DNA of 64,000 bases, from the NCBI RefSeq assembly GCF_006738645.1, contig NZ_AP019700.1, forward strand, positions 2,802,001 to 2,866,000, in the 5' to 3' direction. Source of the DNA: Stella humosa (GTDB taxonomy: Bacteria; Pseudomonadota; Alphaproteobacteria; ATCC43930; Allostellaceae). Position 1 is the stretch's first letter; the number at the start of each line of letters is the position of its first letter. A model generated the notes under the pieces. It was given only the letters and a program-made list of their open reading frames with translations. It did no database searches and was not told the origin of the DNA. This document shows positions 8,795-17,994 of this stretch, piece after piece. The position numbers and the translations under genes are program-made.

Positions 8795-9618
8795 GCAGCC
8801 GGCAAGGGCGGGATGCCAACCAGGAACAACCCGGCCGCGTCGGCAGCGGCCACCACTGCCGCGCGGTCGACGACGAGCGCGCCGCCAGCTTCCACGGCTA
8901 TGCCGGACAGGCCGGCCGCGGCCGCGCGGGCCACGGTCGCCTCGCCGATCGTCGGCAGGTCGACCCGGCGCTCCTGCTGCGGCTTCTTCATCTTGACCAG
9001 CACGCCCCCGGGGCCCGGCAGTCGCAGGGCGGCCGCGCGGTCCAACATGGCATCGGTGCCCTCCACGGCCTCGATCGCCAGGATCGTCCCGGCCTGCACG
9101 ACGACGCCCTGGCCGACATCGAGGCGGCCAAGCGCCGTCGCCACCTCACGGCCACGGGCAATGTCGGTATCGGCAACGTCGTCGGGCCGGTGGCGACCCA
9201 GCGGGCCGGTCGCGATCAGCAGGCTGGCCAGGATCTGGTCGATTCCGACCACCCGGAATCCCTCGCGCTCCAGTTCGGCCACGATGGCCGACAGCAGACC
9301 GTCGTCCCCGGCTGCGCGGATGCCGATGCGCGCCAACAGCCGGGTGCCGGTCCAGTCGGGCCGGAGCGCGGCCAAGCCGGGCCGGCGGACGCGGCCGACC
9401 ATCACGACCTCCTCCACCCCGTTGCGGCGCAACAGGTCGAGCGCGGTGCCGATCGCCCCCATTCGGACCATGGCGCTTGGCCCGCAGGCCAGCGTCTCGG
9501 CCTCGGTCTCGCCGTCCAGGCCCAGGATGAAATAGGGTCGTCCGTCGTCCCGGCAGGCGGCGGCCGCCTGCCTCGGCAGCGGCCCGCTGCCGGCGATGAT
9601 GCCGAGCTTACCCGCCAT
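8791..9618 (-). CDS. lpxI: UDP-2,3-diacylglucosamine pyrophosphatase LpxI
   Basis: Hydrolyses UDP-2,3-diacyl-GlcN to lipid X and UMP, the fourth step of lipid A synthesis. It is the alphaproteobacterial substitute for LpxH and is unrelated to it in fold. The protein has 275 aa with the family start KLGIIAGSGPLPRQAA, the central VVMVGRVRRPGL, and the C-terminal domain with AVEGTDAMLDRAA, VLVKMKKPQQERRVDLPTIG and GIAVEAGGALVVDR. Both LpxI domains are complete. It overlaps lpxA by 11 nt and lpxB by 4 nt, so the three are probably coupled. Confidence 0.94.
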   Translation of the reverse strand: MAGKLGIIAGSGPLPRQAAAACRDDGRPYFILGLDGETEAETLACGPSAMVRMGAIGTALDLLRRNGVEEVVMVGRVRRPGLAALRPDWTGTRLLARIGIRAAGDDGLLSAIVAELEREGFRVVGIDQILASLLIATGPLGRHRPDDVADTDIARGREVATALGRLDVGQGVVVQAGTILAIEAVEGTDAMLDRAAALRLPGPGGVLVKMKKPQQERRVDLPTIGEATVARAAAAGLSGIAVEAGGALVVDRAAVVAAADAAGLFLVGIPPLPAA

Positions 9619-10405
9619 TCGCCCGCGGCTGGCAGATCGAGCGGGTCGAATCCTCGCGGATGAAATTCACGATATCCATGACCGGCGGGTGGTCCTCGAA
9701 CAGCTCGGCCACATCGACCAGCCGCTCGGCCATCGTGCCTTCCTGCGCGAAGAGCAGCCGATAGGCGCTGCGCAGCCGGTGCACGTCCTCCCGGGAGAAA
9801 CCGTGCCGCTTCAAGCCGACGACGTTCAGTCCGGACAGGCGCCCGCGATCGCCCATCACCGAGCCGTACGGGATGACGTCGCTCTCCACCCCCGACATGC
9901 CGCCGATCATCGCATGGTGGCCGATGCGCACGAACTGATGGATGGCGCAGAGGCCGCCCAGATAGGCATGGTCGTCGACATGGACGTGCCCGCCCAGGGT
10001 CGCGTTGTTTGCCAAGATGACGTGGTTGCCGATGGCGCAGTCATGGGCGACATGCGTGCCGACCATGAACAGGCCGTTGTCGCCGACGCGGGTGGCGCCG
10101 GTGCCAAGCGGCGTGCCCGGATGCATGGTCACATGCTCGCGGATCTGGTTGTTGCTGCCGATGTCGAGCGTAACCCGCTCGCCCTTGTAGCGCAGGTGCT
10201 GCGGCGGCAAGCCAAGGGCGGCGAAGGGAAAGACCCGGGTGCCAGCACCGATGGTCGTATGGCCTTCGACCACGACATGAGAAACGAGCGAGACGCCGTC
10301 GCCAAGCCGGACATTCTCGCCGACGCAGCAGAACGGGCCGATCGTGACGCCGGCACCAAGTTCGGCGCCCGGGGCCACGACGGCCATCGGATGAATCTGG
10401 GTCAT
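9608..10405 (-). CDS. lpxA: UDP-N-acetylglucosamine acyltransferase LpxA
   Basis: First committed acyl transfer of lipid A synthesis, from hydroxyacyl-ACP to position 3 of the UDP-sugar. It is a 265-aa left-handed beta-helix built from hexapeptide repeats (MAVVAPGAELGAGVTIGPFC), with a C-terminal helical domain (GLKRHGFSREDVHRLRSAY). The active-site His is in THVAHDCAIGN and the conserved HQF in LCAIHQFVRIG. Because gnnA- and gnnB-like genes are close by, the natural acceptor may be UDP-GlcNAc3N (amide formation) instead of UDP-GlcNAc. The sequence alone does not decide this. It lies between fabZ and lpxI in the operon. Confidence 0.96.
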   Translation of the reverse strand: MTQIHPMAVVAPGAELGAGVTIGPFCCVGENVRLGDGVSLVSHVVVEGHTTIGAGTRVFPFAALGLPPQHLRYKGERVTLDIGSNNQIREHVTMHPGTPLGTGATRVGDNGLFMVGTHVAHDCAIGNHVILANNATLGGHVHVDDHAYLGGLCAIHQFVRIGHHAMIGGMSGVESDVIPYGSVMGDRGRLSGLNVVGLKRHGFSREDVHRLRSAYRLLFAQEGTMAERLVDVAELFEDHPPVMDIVNFIREDSTRSICQPRANGG

Positions 10406-10426
10406 GTGGGTCGGAAGCCGCGCCCC

Positions 10427-10891
10427 CTAGTCGAGAATCATGGCTGCATAGGTGGCCTCGGCGACAAGATGGCCGTCCACCTTGGCTTCGGCAGAGAACT
10501 TCCACACGTTGCCGCGGCTGCGTTCCTTGCGGACATGGACGCGCAGTTGATCGCCCGGGACGACCGGCTTGCGGAAGCGCGCGCCATCGACCGACATGAA
10601 GTAGACGAGCTTGCCTTCCGAGGCAGCACCCAGGGTGTGGACCACCAGCACGGCCGACGTCTGGGCCATCGCCTCGATGATCAGGACCCCCGGCATCACC
10701 GGCCTGGTCGGAAAATGGCCCTGGAAGAACGGCTCGTTGATCGAGACGTTCTTGACCCCGACGCAGCCTTCGTTCGCCACCACGTCGACCACCCGGTCGA
10801 TCATGAGAAATGGATAGCGGTGCGGGATCATCGCCATCACGCGCTCGATGTCGATGGTCAATCCGTTGACCGCAGCCTCCTTGCCGTCCAT
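10427..10891 (-). CDS. fabZ: 3-hydroxyacyl-[ACP] dehydratase FabZ
   Basis: Dehydrates 3-hydroxyacyl-ACP in fatty acid elongation and so competes with LpxA and LpxD for hydroxyacyl-ACP. It is a 154-aa hot-dog-fold protein with catalytic His in [14 protein letters not shown] and catalytic Glu in [17 protein letters not shown]. The N-terminus has about 10 residues before the conserved region, and the start at 10891 was kept because it lies 4 nt from the lpxD stop. It sits between lpxD and lpxA, the standard lpxD-fabZ-lpxA order. Confidence 0.97.
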   Translation of the reverse strand: MDGKEAAVNGLTIDIERVMAMIPHRYPFLMIDRVVDVVANEGCVGVKNVSINEPFFQGHFPTRPVMPGVLIIEAMAQTSAVLVVHTLGAASEGKLVYFMSVDGARFRKPVVPGDQLRVHVRKERSRGNVWKFSAEAKVDGHLVAEATYAAMILD

Positions 10892-10895
10892 GCCC

Positions 10896-11915
10896 CTAAG
10901 CGCCTTTCCCTTTCGTCATCCGGCGAAGCAGGGCGCTCTGCCGAAGGAACTCCGGCAGCGGAATCGCCGGTGTTCCGCCGACGGTCGAGCCATCGGGAAG
11001 ATCCCGCATCACGCCGCTCTGCGCCGCGATCCGGCAGCCGTCACCGATCCGGATATGTCCCGACATGCCCACCTGGCCGCCCACCATCACATTGTCGCCA
11101 AGGACGGTACTGCCCGATATACCGACCAGGGCGGCGATGATGCATCCGCGACCGAGGCGGACGTTGTGCCCGATCTGCACCAGATTATCAATGAAACAGC
11201 CAGGGCCGATGATCGTGTCGCCGATCGTCCCGCGATCGATCGTGCTGTTGGCGCCGATCTCCACATCGTCATGGACGATGACGCGGCCGAGTTGCGGCAT
11301 CTTCACATGCGCGTCCCGGCCGGGTACCACGCCGAACCCGTCCTGACCGATGCGCACGCCAGGGTACAACGTCACCCGGCATCCGATCACCGCGTGGCTG
11401 ACGCTGGCACCGGCGCCGATACGGCTGTCCGCGCCGATGCTGCAGCCGCGGCCGACGACGGCGTTGGGGCCGATGACCACGCCGGCCGCGATCCGGGCGC
11501 CGGCGCCGACATGGGCGCCGGCCGCGATCTCGCAGCCGTGGTCGATCTCGGCCGTCGCGTCGACGAACGCCAGCGGCGATATGCCGGCCGCAACGGGGTC
11601 GGGGGGATGAAAGGCTGCCGCCGCGATCGCGAATGCCCGCTGCGGCGCCCGGGTGACCAGCAGCGCCATGCCGGCCGGCGCGCGACCGACGACATCGGGG
11701 TGGAGGAAGCAGGCGCCCCCTGCGGACAGTCCGAGCGCATCCAGGTAGCGGCGATCCTCGACGAAGATCACGTCGCCGGCCTCGGCCTCGGCGACCGCGG
11801 CCACATCGTGGAAAAGATCGCCCCGCTGACCCGGCCGTGCATCGGCGCCGGTCAACCGGGCAAGATCATCCAGGGTCCACGGACCGGCACGCCGGTGAAA
11901 ACGTTGATCGGCCAT
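10896..11915 (-). CDS. lpxD: UDP-3-O-acylglucosamine N-acyltransferase LpxD
   Basis: Adds the second hydroxyacyl chain (N-2) in lipid A synthesis. It has 339 aa: an N-terminal uridine-binding domain ([12 protein letters not shown], then [13 protein letters not shown] and GACFLHPDV) and a hexapeptide-repeat beta-helix from about residue 110 ([20 protein letters not shown]). The catalytic-His region is within [18 protein letters not shown] short basic C-terminus follows ([16 protein letters not shown]). It lies 22 nt downstream of skp and 4 nt upstream of fabZ. Confidence 0.96.
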   Translation of the reverse strand: MADQRFHRRAGPWTLDDLARLTGADARPGQRGDLFHDVAAVAEAEAGDVIFVEDRRYLDALGLSAGGACFLHPDVVGRAPAGMALLVTRAPQRAFAIAAAAFHPPDPVAAGISPLAFVDATAEIDHGCEIAAGAHVGAGARIAAGVVIGPNAVVGRGCSIGADSRIGAGASVSHAVIGCRVTLYPGVRIGQDGFGVVPGRDAHVKMPQLGRVIVHDDVEIGANSTIDRGTIGDTIIGPGCFIDNLVQIGHNVRLGRGCIIAALVGISGSTVLGDNVMVGGQVGMSGHIRIGDGCRIAAQSGVMRDLPDGSTVGGTPAIPLPEFLRQSALLRRMTKGKGA

Positions 11916-11937
11916 CGACCGGGCCGCGATACCGCCG

Positions 11938-12510
11938 CTACTTCTTGGCCGGCAGCTTCACGCTGACCTGGGTGATCGCGGCGTCGAGGCGCTTCAGGGC
12001 CTCGTCCGACTGGTCGAAGCGCTTGTCGACCAGCACGACCAAGGTCTTGGGCAGCACGACCGTGGCCCCCCGCTCCTCGGCCAGCTTGCCGACGACCTGG
12101 AGGAGCTGGCGCTGCACCTGCTGCATCGCCTCGTTGAAGCCTTCCTCAAGCTGGCGGCGGCGGGCCTGCGCGTTGCGCTGCACGTTATTGACCCGCTCCT
12201 GGAACTCGCGCTGCTTGGCGCCGAAGGCCTCGGGCGACAGGACGGTACGCTGGCGCTGCAACTCCTGCTCGGCGCCGCGGAGCTGCCCTTCCTGGTCGCT
12301 GATCTCCTTCTGGAACGACTGGCGGTGCGTCTGCATCTGCGCCTGGATGTTCTTGAACGCCTTCGAACCCTGCTGCACGCCCTGGATGTCGACGATCATG
12401 ATGATCGGGGCCGGCAGTTGCTGGGCCGCGGCGGGCACGGCCGTCATGGCGACGGCCGCCCCCAGGATCGCGGCGGCCGCGGCCGCGCGCAGGTAACCAA
12501 ACTGCATCAT
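11938..12510 (-). CDS. skp: periplasmic chaperone Skp/OmpH
   Basis: Holds unfolded outer-membrane proteins on their way to BamA. It has 190 aa. A clear Sec signal peptide ends near AVPAAAQQ (residues 1-30), then comes the conserved [21 protein letters not shown], then a long Gln/Glu/Arg-rich coiled coil (about residues 50-145) that would form the tentacles. The C-terminal strand ([23 protein letters not shown]) returns to the trimer body. It is immediately downstream of bamA (1-nt gap) and upstream of lpxD, as in most proteobacteria. Confidence 0.94.
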   Translation of the reverse strand: MMQFGYLRAAAAAAILGAAVAMTAVPAAAQQLPAPIIMIVDIQGVQQGSKAFKNIQAQMQTHRQSFQKEISDQEGQLRGAEQELQRQRTVLSPEAFGAKQREFQERVNNVQRNAQARRRQLEEGFNEAMQQVQRQLLQVVGKLAEERGATVVLPKTLVVLVDKRFDQSDEALKRLDAAITQVSVKLPAKK

Positions 12511-12511
12511 G

Positions 12512-14818
12512 CTAGAACCTCGTTCCGAAGCTGACCCGGAAATTCTCGGTGCGGTCGGAGTCCTCCTTCAGCACCGGCACCGCAAAGTCGAGGCGGATCG
12601 GACCCAATGGCGATTTCCACGAAAGACCGATACCGGTGGCGAACCGGATGGAGTTCTTGTCGGCAACGTCGTCGCCCTTGGAATCGGAGTTCCACAGGCT
12701 GCAGGCGTCGCCGAAGACGCGGCCCGCGAGGCCGAATTCCTGCGGCAGGCCGAGGGGGAAGGTGAGTTCGGTGGTGGCGGTGTAGTAGGTGTTGCCGCCC
12801 AGCGCGTCCTTGGTCCCGGTGTCGCGCGGGCCGACGCCGGAGTTGCGGAAGCCACGGCAGTTGTCCCCGCCGATGAAGTAGCGATCGGTCAGGCGGACCT
12901 CGTCGTCGAAGCTGACGATATGGCCGACTTCGCCGCGCACGCTCAGCACCCAAGGCAGCGAGATCGGGAAATAGTACCCGGCCGACAGCTTGGGCTTCAG
13001 GAAGTGGCGGTCGCCGCCCAGGCCGGCCAGGTCCGTCGCCAGCGTGACGTAGTAGCCGTCGGTCGGATCCATACGGCTGTCGCGGCGGTCATACGTCAGG
13101 GTCGTGCCGACGATCGACGCGATCGAGGACCCTTCCAGCTCCTTGATGAAGCGCGATGCCGTGGAGGGCACGCTCTTGATCTCGTCCTGGCGCAACGTAT
13201 AGCGCACCGTCTGCCGCAGGTGCTCGCTGAGCTGGAATCCCGAGCGCAGCGAGATGCCCGTGATCGATTCGTCGTACGAGCTTTCGTCCTGCAGGTCGCG
13301 GACGATGCGGAAGACGTCGAAGCCGGCCGAGAGGTTGCGGTCGAGGAAATAGGGCTCGGTGAAGCTGAGGTCGACTTCCTGCGACCGCTCCGACAGCGAG
13401 AAGCCGATGCGCAGGTCTTGGCCGCGGCCAAGCAGGTTACGCTCGCGCAGGCTGACGTCACCCAGCACGCCATTGCTGGTCGAGAAGCCGGCGCCGAAGG
13501 CGATCTCGCCGGTCGACTGCTCCTCGACCTCCACGGTCACCACCGTCCGGTCGGGCGTGGCCCCCGGGACGTTGGTCATCTCGACCTTCTTGAAGTAGCC
13601 GAGATCGCGGACCCGCTGGCGCGACCGCCGCAGCTTGGCGGCATTGAAGGCGTCGCCCTCCACCAGCTGGAATTCGCGGCGCACCACCTTGTCGAGCGTG
13701 CGGACGTTGCCGACGATGTCGATCCGCTCGACGAAGACGCGCGGGCCTTCCTGGATTTCGAAGGTGACGCCGATTTCCTTCTTCTCGCGATCGCGGGTGA
13801 TCTGCGGGCGGACATCGACGAAGGCGTAGCCGCGATTGCCAATGGCGTCGGTCAGGCGGGTGATGGTCGTCTCGACCTGGTCGGCGTTGTAGTCGCGGCC
13901 CTCGACGGCGGCGACGAGGCCGCGCACCGACTCCGGATCGAGGTCGCGCAACTGAGAGACCACCTCGACCTTGCCGTACTTGTACTTGTCGCCCTCGTCG
14001 ACCGTCACCGTGACCACGAAACCTTCACGGTCGGGCGTCAGCTCGGCCACCGAAGAGACGACGCGGAAGTCCGCATAGCCCTCGGACAGGTAGAACTTGC
14101 GCAGCAGCTCGCGGTCGAAGGTCAGCCGATCCGGGTCATAGCTGTCGTCGGAGGTCAGGAAGCGCCACCAGCGGGTTTCCTTGGTCTGGATGACCTCGCG
14201 GAGGCGGCCGTCGGAGTACTTCTGGTTGCCCACGAAATTGACGCGACGGATGCCCGTCAGCGTGCCTTCGTCGATTTCGAACACGAGGTCGACGCGGTTC
14301 TGCTCGCGCTGGATGACCTTCGGCTCCACGGTCGCGGCAAAGCGCCCGGAGCGGCGATAGACATCCAGGATGCGCTTCACGTCGTTCTGGATCTTGGTCC
14401 GCGTATAGACGGTCCGCGGCTTCAACTGCACCTCGGCGGTCAGGATCTCGTTGGTGATCCGCCGGTTACCTTCGAAGGCGATGCGGTTGATGATGGGGTT
14501 CTCGGAGATGCGCACGATGAGCGCATTGCCGTCGCGGCGCAGGTTCACGTCCGCGAACAGGTTGGTCGCAAACAGCGCTTTCAGCGACCGGTCGATGGCC
14601 TGCGAATCGAACTGGTCGCCCGGCTGCACGGACATGTACGACCGAACCGTCTCCGGCTCGATGCGCTGCGTGCCCTCGATGCGGACTTCCTGAATGGTCC
14701 CCTGCCCGAACTGGGCCCAGGCGGGAACCGAAGAGACCATTGCGCCTGCCACCAGCGCCAAGGCGATCACGAACGTACGAAGCACCCCATGCCCTTTCTC
14801 GGAGGCTGCACCGCTCAC
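12512..14818 (-). CDS. bamA: outer membrane protein assembly factor BamA
   Basis: Omp85-family insertase that folds beta-barrel proteins into the outer membrane. It has 768 aa with a signal peptide cleaved near VPAWA-Q (about residue 35), five POTRA domains (the first starts IQEVRIEGTQRIEPETVRSY), and a C-terminal 16-strand barrel from about residue 395. The barrel includes the loop 6-type region FIGGDNCRGFRNSGVG and ends in Phe (SFGTRF), as expected for a BAM signal. The start at 14818 overlaps the rseP stop by 4 nt (ATGA). Confidence 0.97.
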   Translation of the reverse strand: MSGAASEKGHGVLRTFVIALALVAGAMVSSVPAWAQFGQGTIQEVRIEGTQRIEPETVRSYMSVQPGDQFDSQAIDRSLKALFATNLFADVNLRRDGNALIVRISENPIINRIAFEGNRRITNEILTAEVQLKPRTVYTRTKIQNDVKRILDVYRRSGRFAATVEPKVIQREQNRVDLVFEIDEGTLTGIRRVNFVGNQKYSDGRLREVIQTKETRWWRFLTSDDSYDPDRLTFDRELLRKFYLSEGYADFRVVSSVAELTPDREGFVVTVTVDEGDKYKYGKVEVVSQLRDLDPESVRGLVAAVEGRDYNADQVETTITRLTDAIGNRGYAFVDVRPQITRDREKKEIGVTFEIQEGPRVFVERIDIVGNVRTLDKVVRREFQLVEGDAFNAAKLRRSRQRVRDLGYFKKVEMTNVPGATPDRTVVTVEVEEQSTGEIAFGAGFSTSNGVLGDVSLRERNLLGRGQDLRIGFSLSERSQEVDLSFTEPYFLDRNLSAGFDVFRIVRDLQDESSYDESITGISLRSGFQLSEHLRQTVRYTLRQDEIKSVPSTASRFIKELEGSSIASIVGTTLTYDRRDSRMDPTDGYYVTLATDLAGLGGDRHFLKPKLSAGYYFPISLPWVLSVRGEVGHIVSFDDEVRLTDRYFIGGDNCRGFRNSGVGPRDTGTKDALGGNTYYTATTELTFPLGLPQEFGLAGRVFGDACSLWNSDSKGDDVADKNSIRFATGIGLSWKSPLGPIRLDFAVPVLKEDSDRTENFRVSFGTRF

Positions 14819-15948
14819 GTCACGAGCCCTCTGAGAAAGGAGAACACCCGGAGTTGTACCAGGTCGTTCCAGGTCGAAAACAGCATCAGCGTCAGGACCA
14901 ATGCGAGCCCGATGCGGAAGCCGTACTCCTGTGCTCGTTCGCCAAGCGGTTTTCCCCGGACCGCCTCCGCTGCGTAGAACAGCAGGTGCCCCCCGTCAAG
15001 CACGGGGATCGGGAACAGGTTGATAAGTCCCAGATTGATCGAGAGAATCGCCGCAAACCAGAGAAAGCCGGCGACGCCCGACCGGGTCGCCTCGCCCGAC
15101 ATCTGCGCGATTCGCAACGGGCCGCCCAGTTCCTCGGTCGTGCGCACGCCGCTGATCATCTGCCAGACCGCGGTCAGCGTGCCGGCGGTCAGGGTCCAGG
15201 TCTCCTCCGTGCCGGCCACGATCGCCGTCAGCGGGTTGTGCTGCATGAACTCCACGCCGCTGCGGCCGACACCGAGTTGGCCCACGCGCTGGGTCCCGCC
15301 GATGCGGTCCTGCAATTCCACGACGCGCGGGGTGACCGGCAGGTTGATCGTGCGCCCGTCGCGCAGCACGTCGACCGAGAGCGGCGTGCCCTGGTTCAGC
15401 CGGACGATGAGTTGCACCTGCTCGAACCGCTCGATGCTGCTGCCGTTGATCGCGACGATGCGGTCGCCCGGCTGCAGGCCGGCGGCGGCGGCCGCACTGT
15501 CGGGCCGGACCGTGCCGATCTCCGCCGGGGTGTAGGGCTGGCCCTGGGTCATGAACAGGCCGGCCAGGACCAGGATGGCGAAAAGGAAGTTGGCGATGGG
15601 CCCGGCCGCGACGATGGCCGCGCGCTGGCCCAGGCGCTTGTGGTGGAAGGCGACGGCGCGCTCGTCGGCCGACATGCGATCCAGCCCTTCGGCCGGGTTG
15701 CTGGCGGCGCCCGCGTCGCCGAACATCTTCACGTAGCCGCCCAGCGGCAGCAGGCTGAACTTCCAGCGCGTGCCCGTGCGGTCGTTCCAGCCGAACAGCT
15801 CCGGGCCGAAGCCGATCGAGAACACCTCGACCCGCACGCCGTTGCGCCGGGCGACCCAGAAATGGCCGAACTCGTGCACGAACACGAGGATGGTCAAAAG
15901 GAGGATGAAGGACAGACCGTAGTGGGGAACCTGGAGTATGGCATCCAT
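14815..15948 (-). CDS. rseP: site-2 intramembrane zinc metalloprotease RseP
   Basis: Inner-membrane protease that cleaves anti-sigma factors and signal-peptide remnants in regulated intramembrane proteolysis. It has 377 aa. The zinc-binding HEFGH is at residues 25-29 in the first membrane segment, and the second motif LDGGH is near residue 318 with the third ligand Asp. A PDZ region in the middle (PDSAAAAAGLQPGDRIVAI) is clear. It lacks the longer double-PDZ insert of E. coli RseP and appears to have one obvious PDZ domain. It lies between dxr and bamA in the operon. Confidence 0.95.
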   Translation of the reverse strand: MDAILQVPHYGLSFILLLTILVFVHEFGHFWVARRNGVRVEVFSIGFGPELFGWNDRTGTRWKFSLLPLGGYVKMFGDAGAASNPAEGLDRMSADERAVAFHHKRLGQRAAIVAAGPIANFLFAILVLAGLFMTQGQPYTPAEIGTVRPDSAAAAAGLQPGDRIVAINGSSIERFEQVQLIVRLNQGTPLSVDVLRDGRTINLPVTPRVVELQDRIGGTQRVGQLGVGRSGVEFMQHNPLTAIVAGTEETWTLTAGTLTAVWQMISGVRTTEELGGPLRIAQMSGEATRSGVAGFLWFAAILSINLGLINLFPIPVLDGGHLLFYAAEAVRGKPLGERAQEYGFRIGLALVLTLMLFSTWNDLVQLRVFSFLRGLVT

Positions 15949-15958
15949 TCTCGATGAC

Positions 15959-17167
15959 CTAGGTGCGAAGGCTGGCAGTTACCAGCGCCGACGCCACCCG
16001 GCGCGCCTCGTCGTCGAGTGCCACGACATCGTCTATGCTGTCCAGTGACGGAATGTTCATGCGCCCGATCGCATCCTGGACGATGGCCGGGATATCGAGG
16101 AAGCCGATCCGCCGCTCCAGGAACGCCGCCACCGCCACTTCGTTGGCGGCGTTCAGCACCGCCGGCGTGCCGCCGCCGGCGGTCAGCGCCCGGCGGCAGA
16201 GGCCCAGCGCCGGAAAGCGGTCGTCATCGGGCGCCTCGAAGGACAGGGTGCCGATCTGCGCCAGATCGAGCCGCGGCGAAGGTGCGGCGATGCGATCGGG
16301 CCAAGCCAGCGTGTGGGCGATCGGCGTGCGCATGTCGGGCGAGCCGAGCTGGGCCAGCACCGAGCCGTCGACATAGGCGACGAGGCTGTGGACGATCGAT
16401 TGCGGATGGATCACCACCTCGATCCGCGGCTCGGGCATGGCGAAGAGGTGATGAGCCTCGATCACCTCCAGCCCCTTGTTCATCATGGTCGCCGAATCGA
16501 CCGAGATCTTGGCCCCCATCCGCCAGTTGGGATGGGCCAGGGCCTGCTCCGGCGTCACGGCGGCCAGGCTTTCGCGCGGCGCCTGGCGGAACGGGCCGCC
16601 CGACGCGGTCAGGATGATGCGCTCGATCGCCTCGGGCCGGGCGAAGTCGAAGACCTGGAAGATGGCATTGTGTTCGGAATCCACCGGCAGCAGGGTCGCG
16701 CCGTGGCGGCGGATCGCGGCCATCATCAGCGGCCCGGCGGCGACCAGGCATTCCTTGCTGGCAAAGGCGACGGTGGCGCCGGCGCGGATGGCGGCCATGG
16801 TCGGGGCCAGCCCGGCCATGCCGACGATGGCGGCCATGACCCAGTCGACCGGGCGTGAGGCAGCATCCACCACCGCATCGGCACCGGCGGCGACCGCGAT
16901 GCCGGTGCCGGCCAGGCCGGCGCGCAGTTCGGCCAAGCCGGCGGGATCGCCGATCACCGCCAGGCGCGGGCGGAGATCGTGGGCGAGCGCCACCAGGCCG
17001 GCGACATCGCGGTGGGCCGTCAACGCCTCGACCTCGTAGCGTTCGCGGTGACGCGCCAGCAAGTCGGCCGTGCTGCGACCGACGGAGCCCGTCGCCCCCA
17101 GGATCGTGACGCTCCGCCGCCGGCGGGCCGCGAGCCCGGCCGGGCGGGGCGCATCGCTCATCGCCAT
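15959..17167 (-). CDS. dxr: 1-deoxy-D-xylulose 5-phosphate reductoisomerase
   Basis: Second step of the MEP isoprenoid pathway: DXP to 2-C-methylerythritol 4-phosphate with NADPH and a divalent metal. It is about 402 aa. The dinucleotide motif is ILGATGSVGRST (near residue 23). Metal and substrate motifs are PVDSEHNAIFQ, ASGGPFR, and SVDSATMMNKGLEVIEAHHLF. The start at 17167 is preferred because GAGAGG lies 10 nt upstream; the alternative ATG at 17161 would overlap the cdsA stop as ATGA. The reading frame continues open upstream inside cdsA without family similarity. It supplies precursors that UppS, encoded in the same operon, uses. Confidence 0.96.
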   Translation of the reverse strand: MAMSDAPRPAGLAARRRRSVTILGATGSVGRSTADLLARHRERYEVEALTAHRDVAGLVALAHDLRPRLAVIGDPAGLAELRAGLAGTGIAVAAGADAVVDAASRPVDWVMAAIVGMAGLAPTMAAIRAGATVAFASKECLVAAGPLMMAAIRRHGATLLPVDSEHNAIFQVFDFARPEAIERIILTASGGPFRQAPRESLAAVTPEQALAHPNWRMGAKISVDSATMMNKGLEVIEAHHLFAMPEPRIEVVIHPQSIVHSLVAYVDGSVLAQLGSPDMRTPIAHTLAWPDRIAAPSPRLDLAQIGTLSFEAPDDDRFPALGLCRRALTAGGGTPAVLNAANEVAVAAFLERRIGFLDIPAIVQDAIGRMNIPSLDSIDDVVALDDEARRVASALVTASLRT

Positions 17168-17961
17168 CCGAGCAAATCCTCTCCCAGGCACAGTTGCAGG
17201 ATGGCGAAGGCCAGGGCTGCGGCCATCAGGCCGTCCAGCCGGTCGAGCACGCCCCCATGCCCGGGGATCAGACCACTCGCATCCTTGATGCCAACGTAGC
17301 GCTTTGCCGCGGATTCCGCGAGGTCCCCCGCCTGGGCCACGATCGCCAGGCAGAAACCGAGGATCGCTGCCGCCCATGCCGGCGGCCCGTCCGTCGCCAC
17401 CGCCAGCGCGGCACCGGCGATGGCGGCCGCCGTGGCCCCACCCAGCAGGCCCGACCAGGTCTTGCGCGGGCTGAGTGCGGGCGCCAGCAGCGGGCCGCCG
17501 ATCGAGCGCCCGGCGGCATAGGCGGCGATGTCGGTCGCCCACACCACGACGAAGAGCCACAGGGTCGGCAGCGCGCCGCCGGCCAGCCGCACATGCAGGA
17601 CCGTCAGGACGGCCAACGCGATATAAAGGGTGCCCATCGGCGCCAGCCAGCGGGCACGCACGGCCTGGCGGGCGGTTAGGATTGCCAGGCCCCCTGCCCC
17701 GAGGATGCCGATGCCGACGCCCCAGGCGAACCAGCCGGCGGCCCCGGCCAGCGTGGTGGCCGCGACGGTGGCAATGATCGCGGCATCCTGGCCGGCGACG
17801 GGCGAGACGCGATGGCTCATGGCGGCCCATTCCCAGGCCATGCCCAGCGCGAACAGGCCGACCACGGCCGAGAACCACCAGCCACCGGCCCAGGCACCGC
17901 CCACGGCGACGGGAATGAGGATAGCGGCCGAGAGAATGCGCAGCAGCAGCGCGCGGCTCAT
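17158..17961 (-). CDS. cdsA: phosphatidate cytidylyltransferase
   Basis: Makes CDP-diacylglycerol from phosphatidic acid and CTP for all phospholipids. It is a polytopic inner-membrane protein of 267 aa with about 7-8 hydrophobic segments. The CDP-alcohol-type cytidylyltransferase signature is near the C-terminus (SAAKRYVGIKDASGLIPGHG, about residues 212-231), with the K-D pair and the HGG/D residues. It is shorter than E. coli CdsA, as is usual for alphaproteobacteria. It lies between uppS and dxr. Confidence 0.95.
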   Translation of the reverse strand: MSRALLLRILSAAILIPVAVGGAWAGGWWFSAVVGLFALGMAWEWAAMSHRVSPVAGQDAAIIATVAATTLAGAAGWFAWGVGIGILGAGGLAILTARQAVRARWLAPMGTLYIALAVLTVLHVRLAGGALPTLWLFVVVWATDIAAYAAGRSIGGPLLAPALSPRKTWSGLLGGATAAAIAGAALAVATDGPPAWAAAILGFCLAIVAQAGDLAESAAKRYVGIKDASGLIPGHGGVLDRLDGLMAAALAFAILQLCLGEDLLGWR

Positions 17962-17994
17962 CAGGGGGCCGCCGCCGCGGAGATGGTCATGCCG

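Noticed and set aside
12509-14977. An 822-codon open frame antisense to bamA
   Set aside because: High-GC shadow frame; bamA on the minus strand has signal peptide, POTRA repeats and terminal Phe.
15959-17878. Dxr as a 639-aa fusion with an N-terminal domain
   Set aside because: The extra N-terminal part is an out-of-frame reading of cdsA; Dxr similarity starts only at about 17167.
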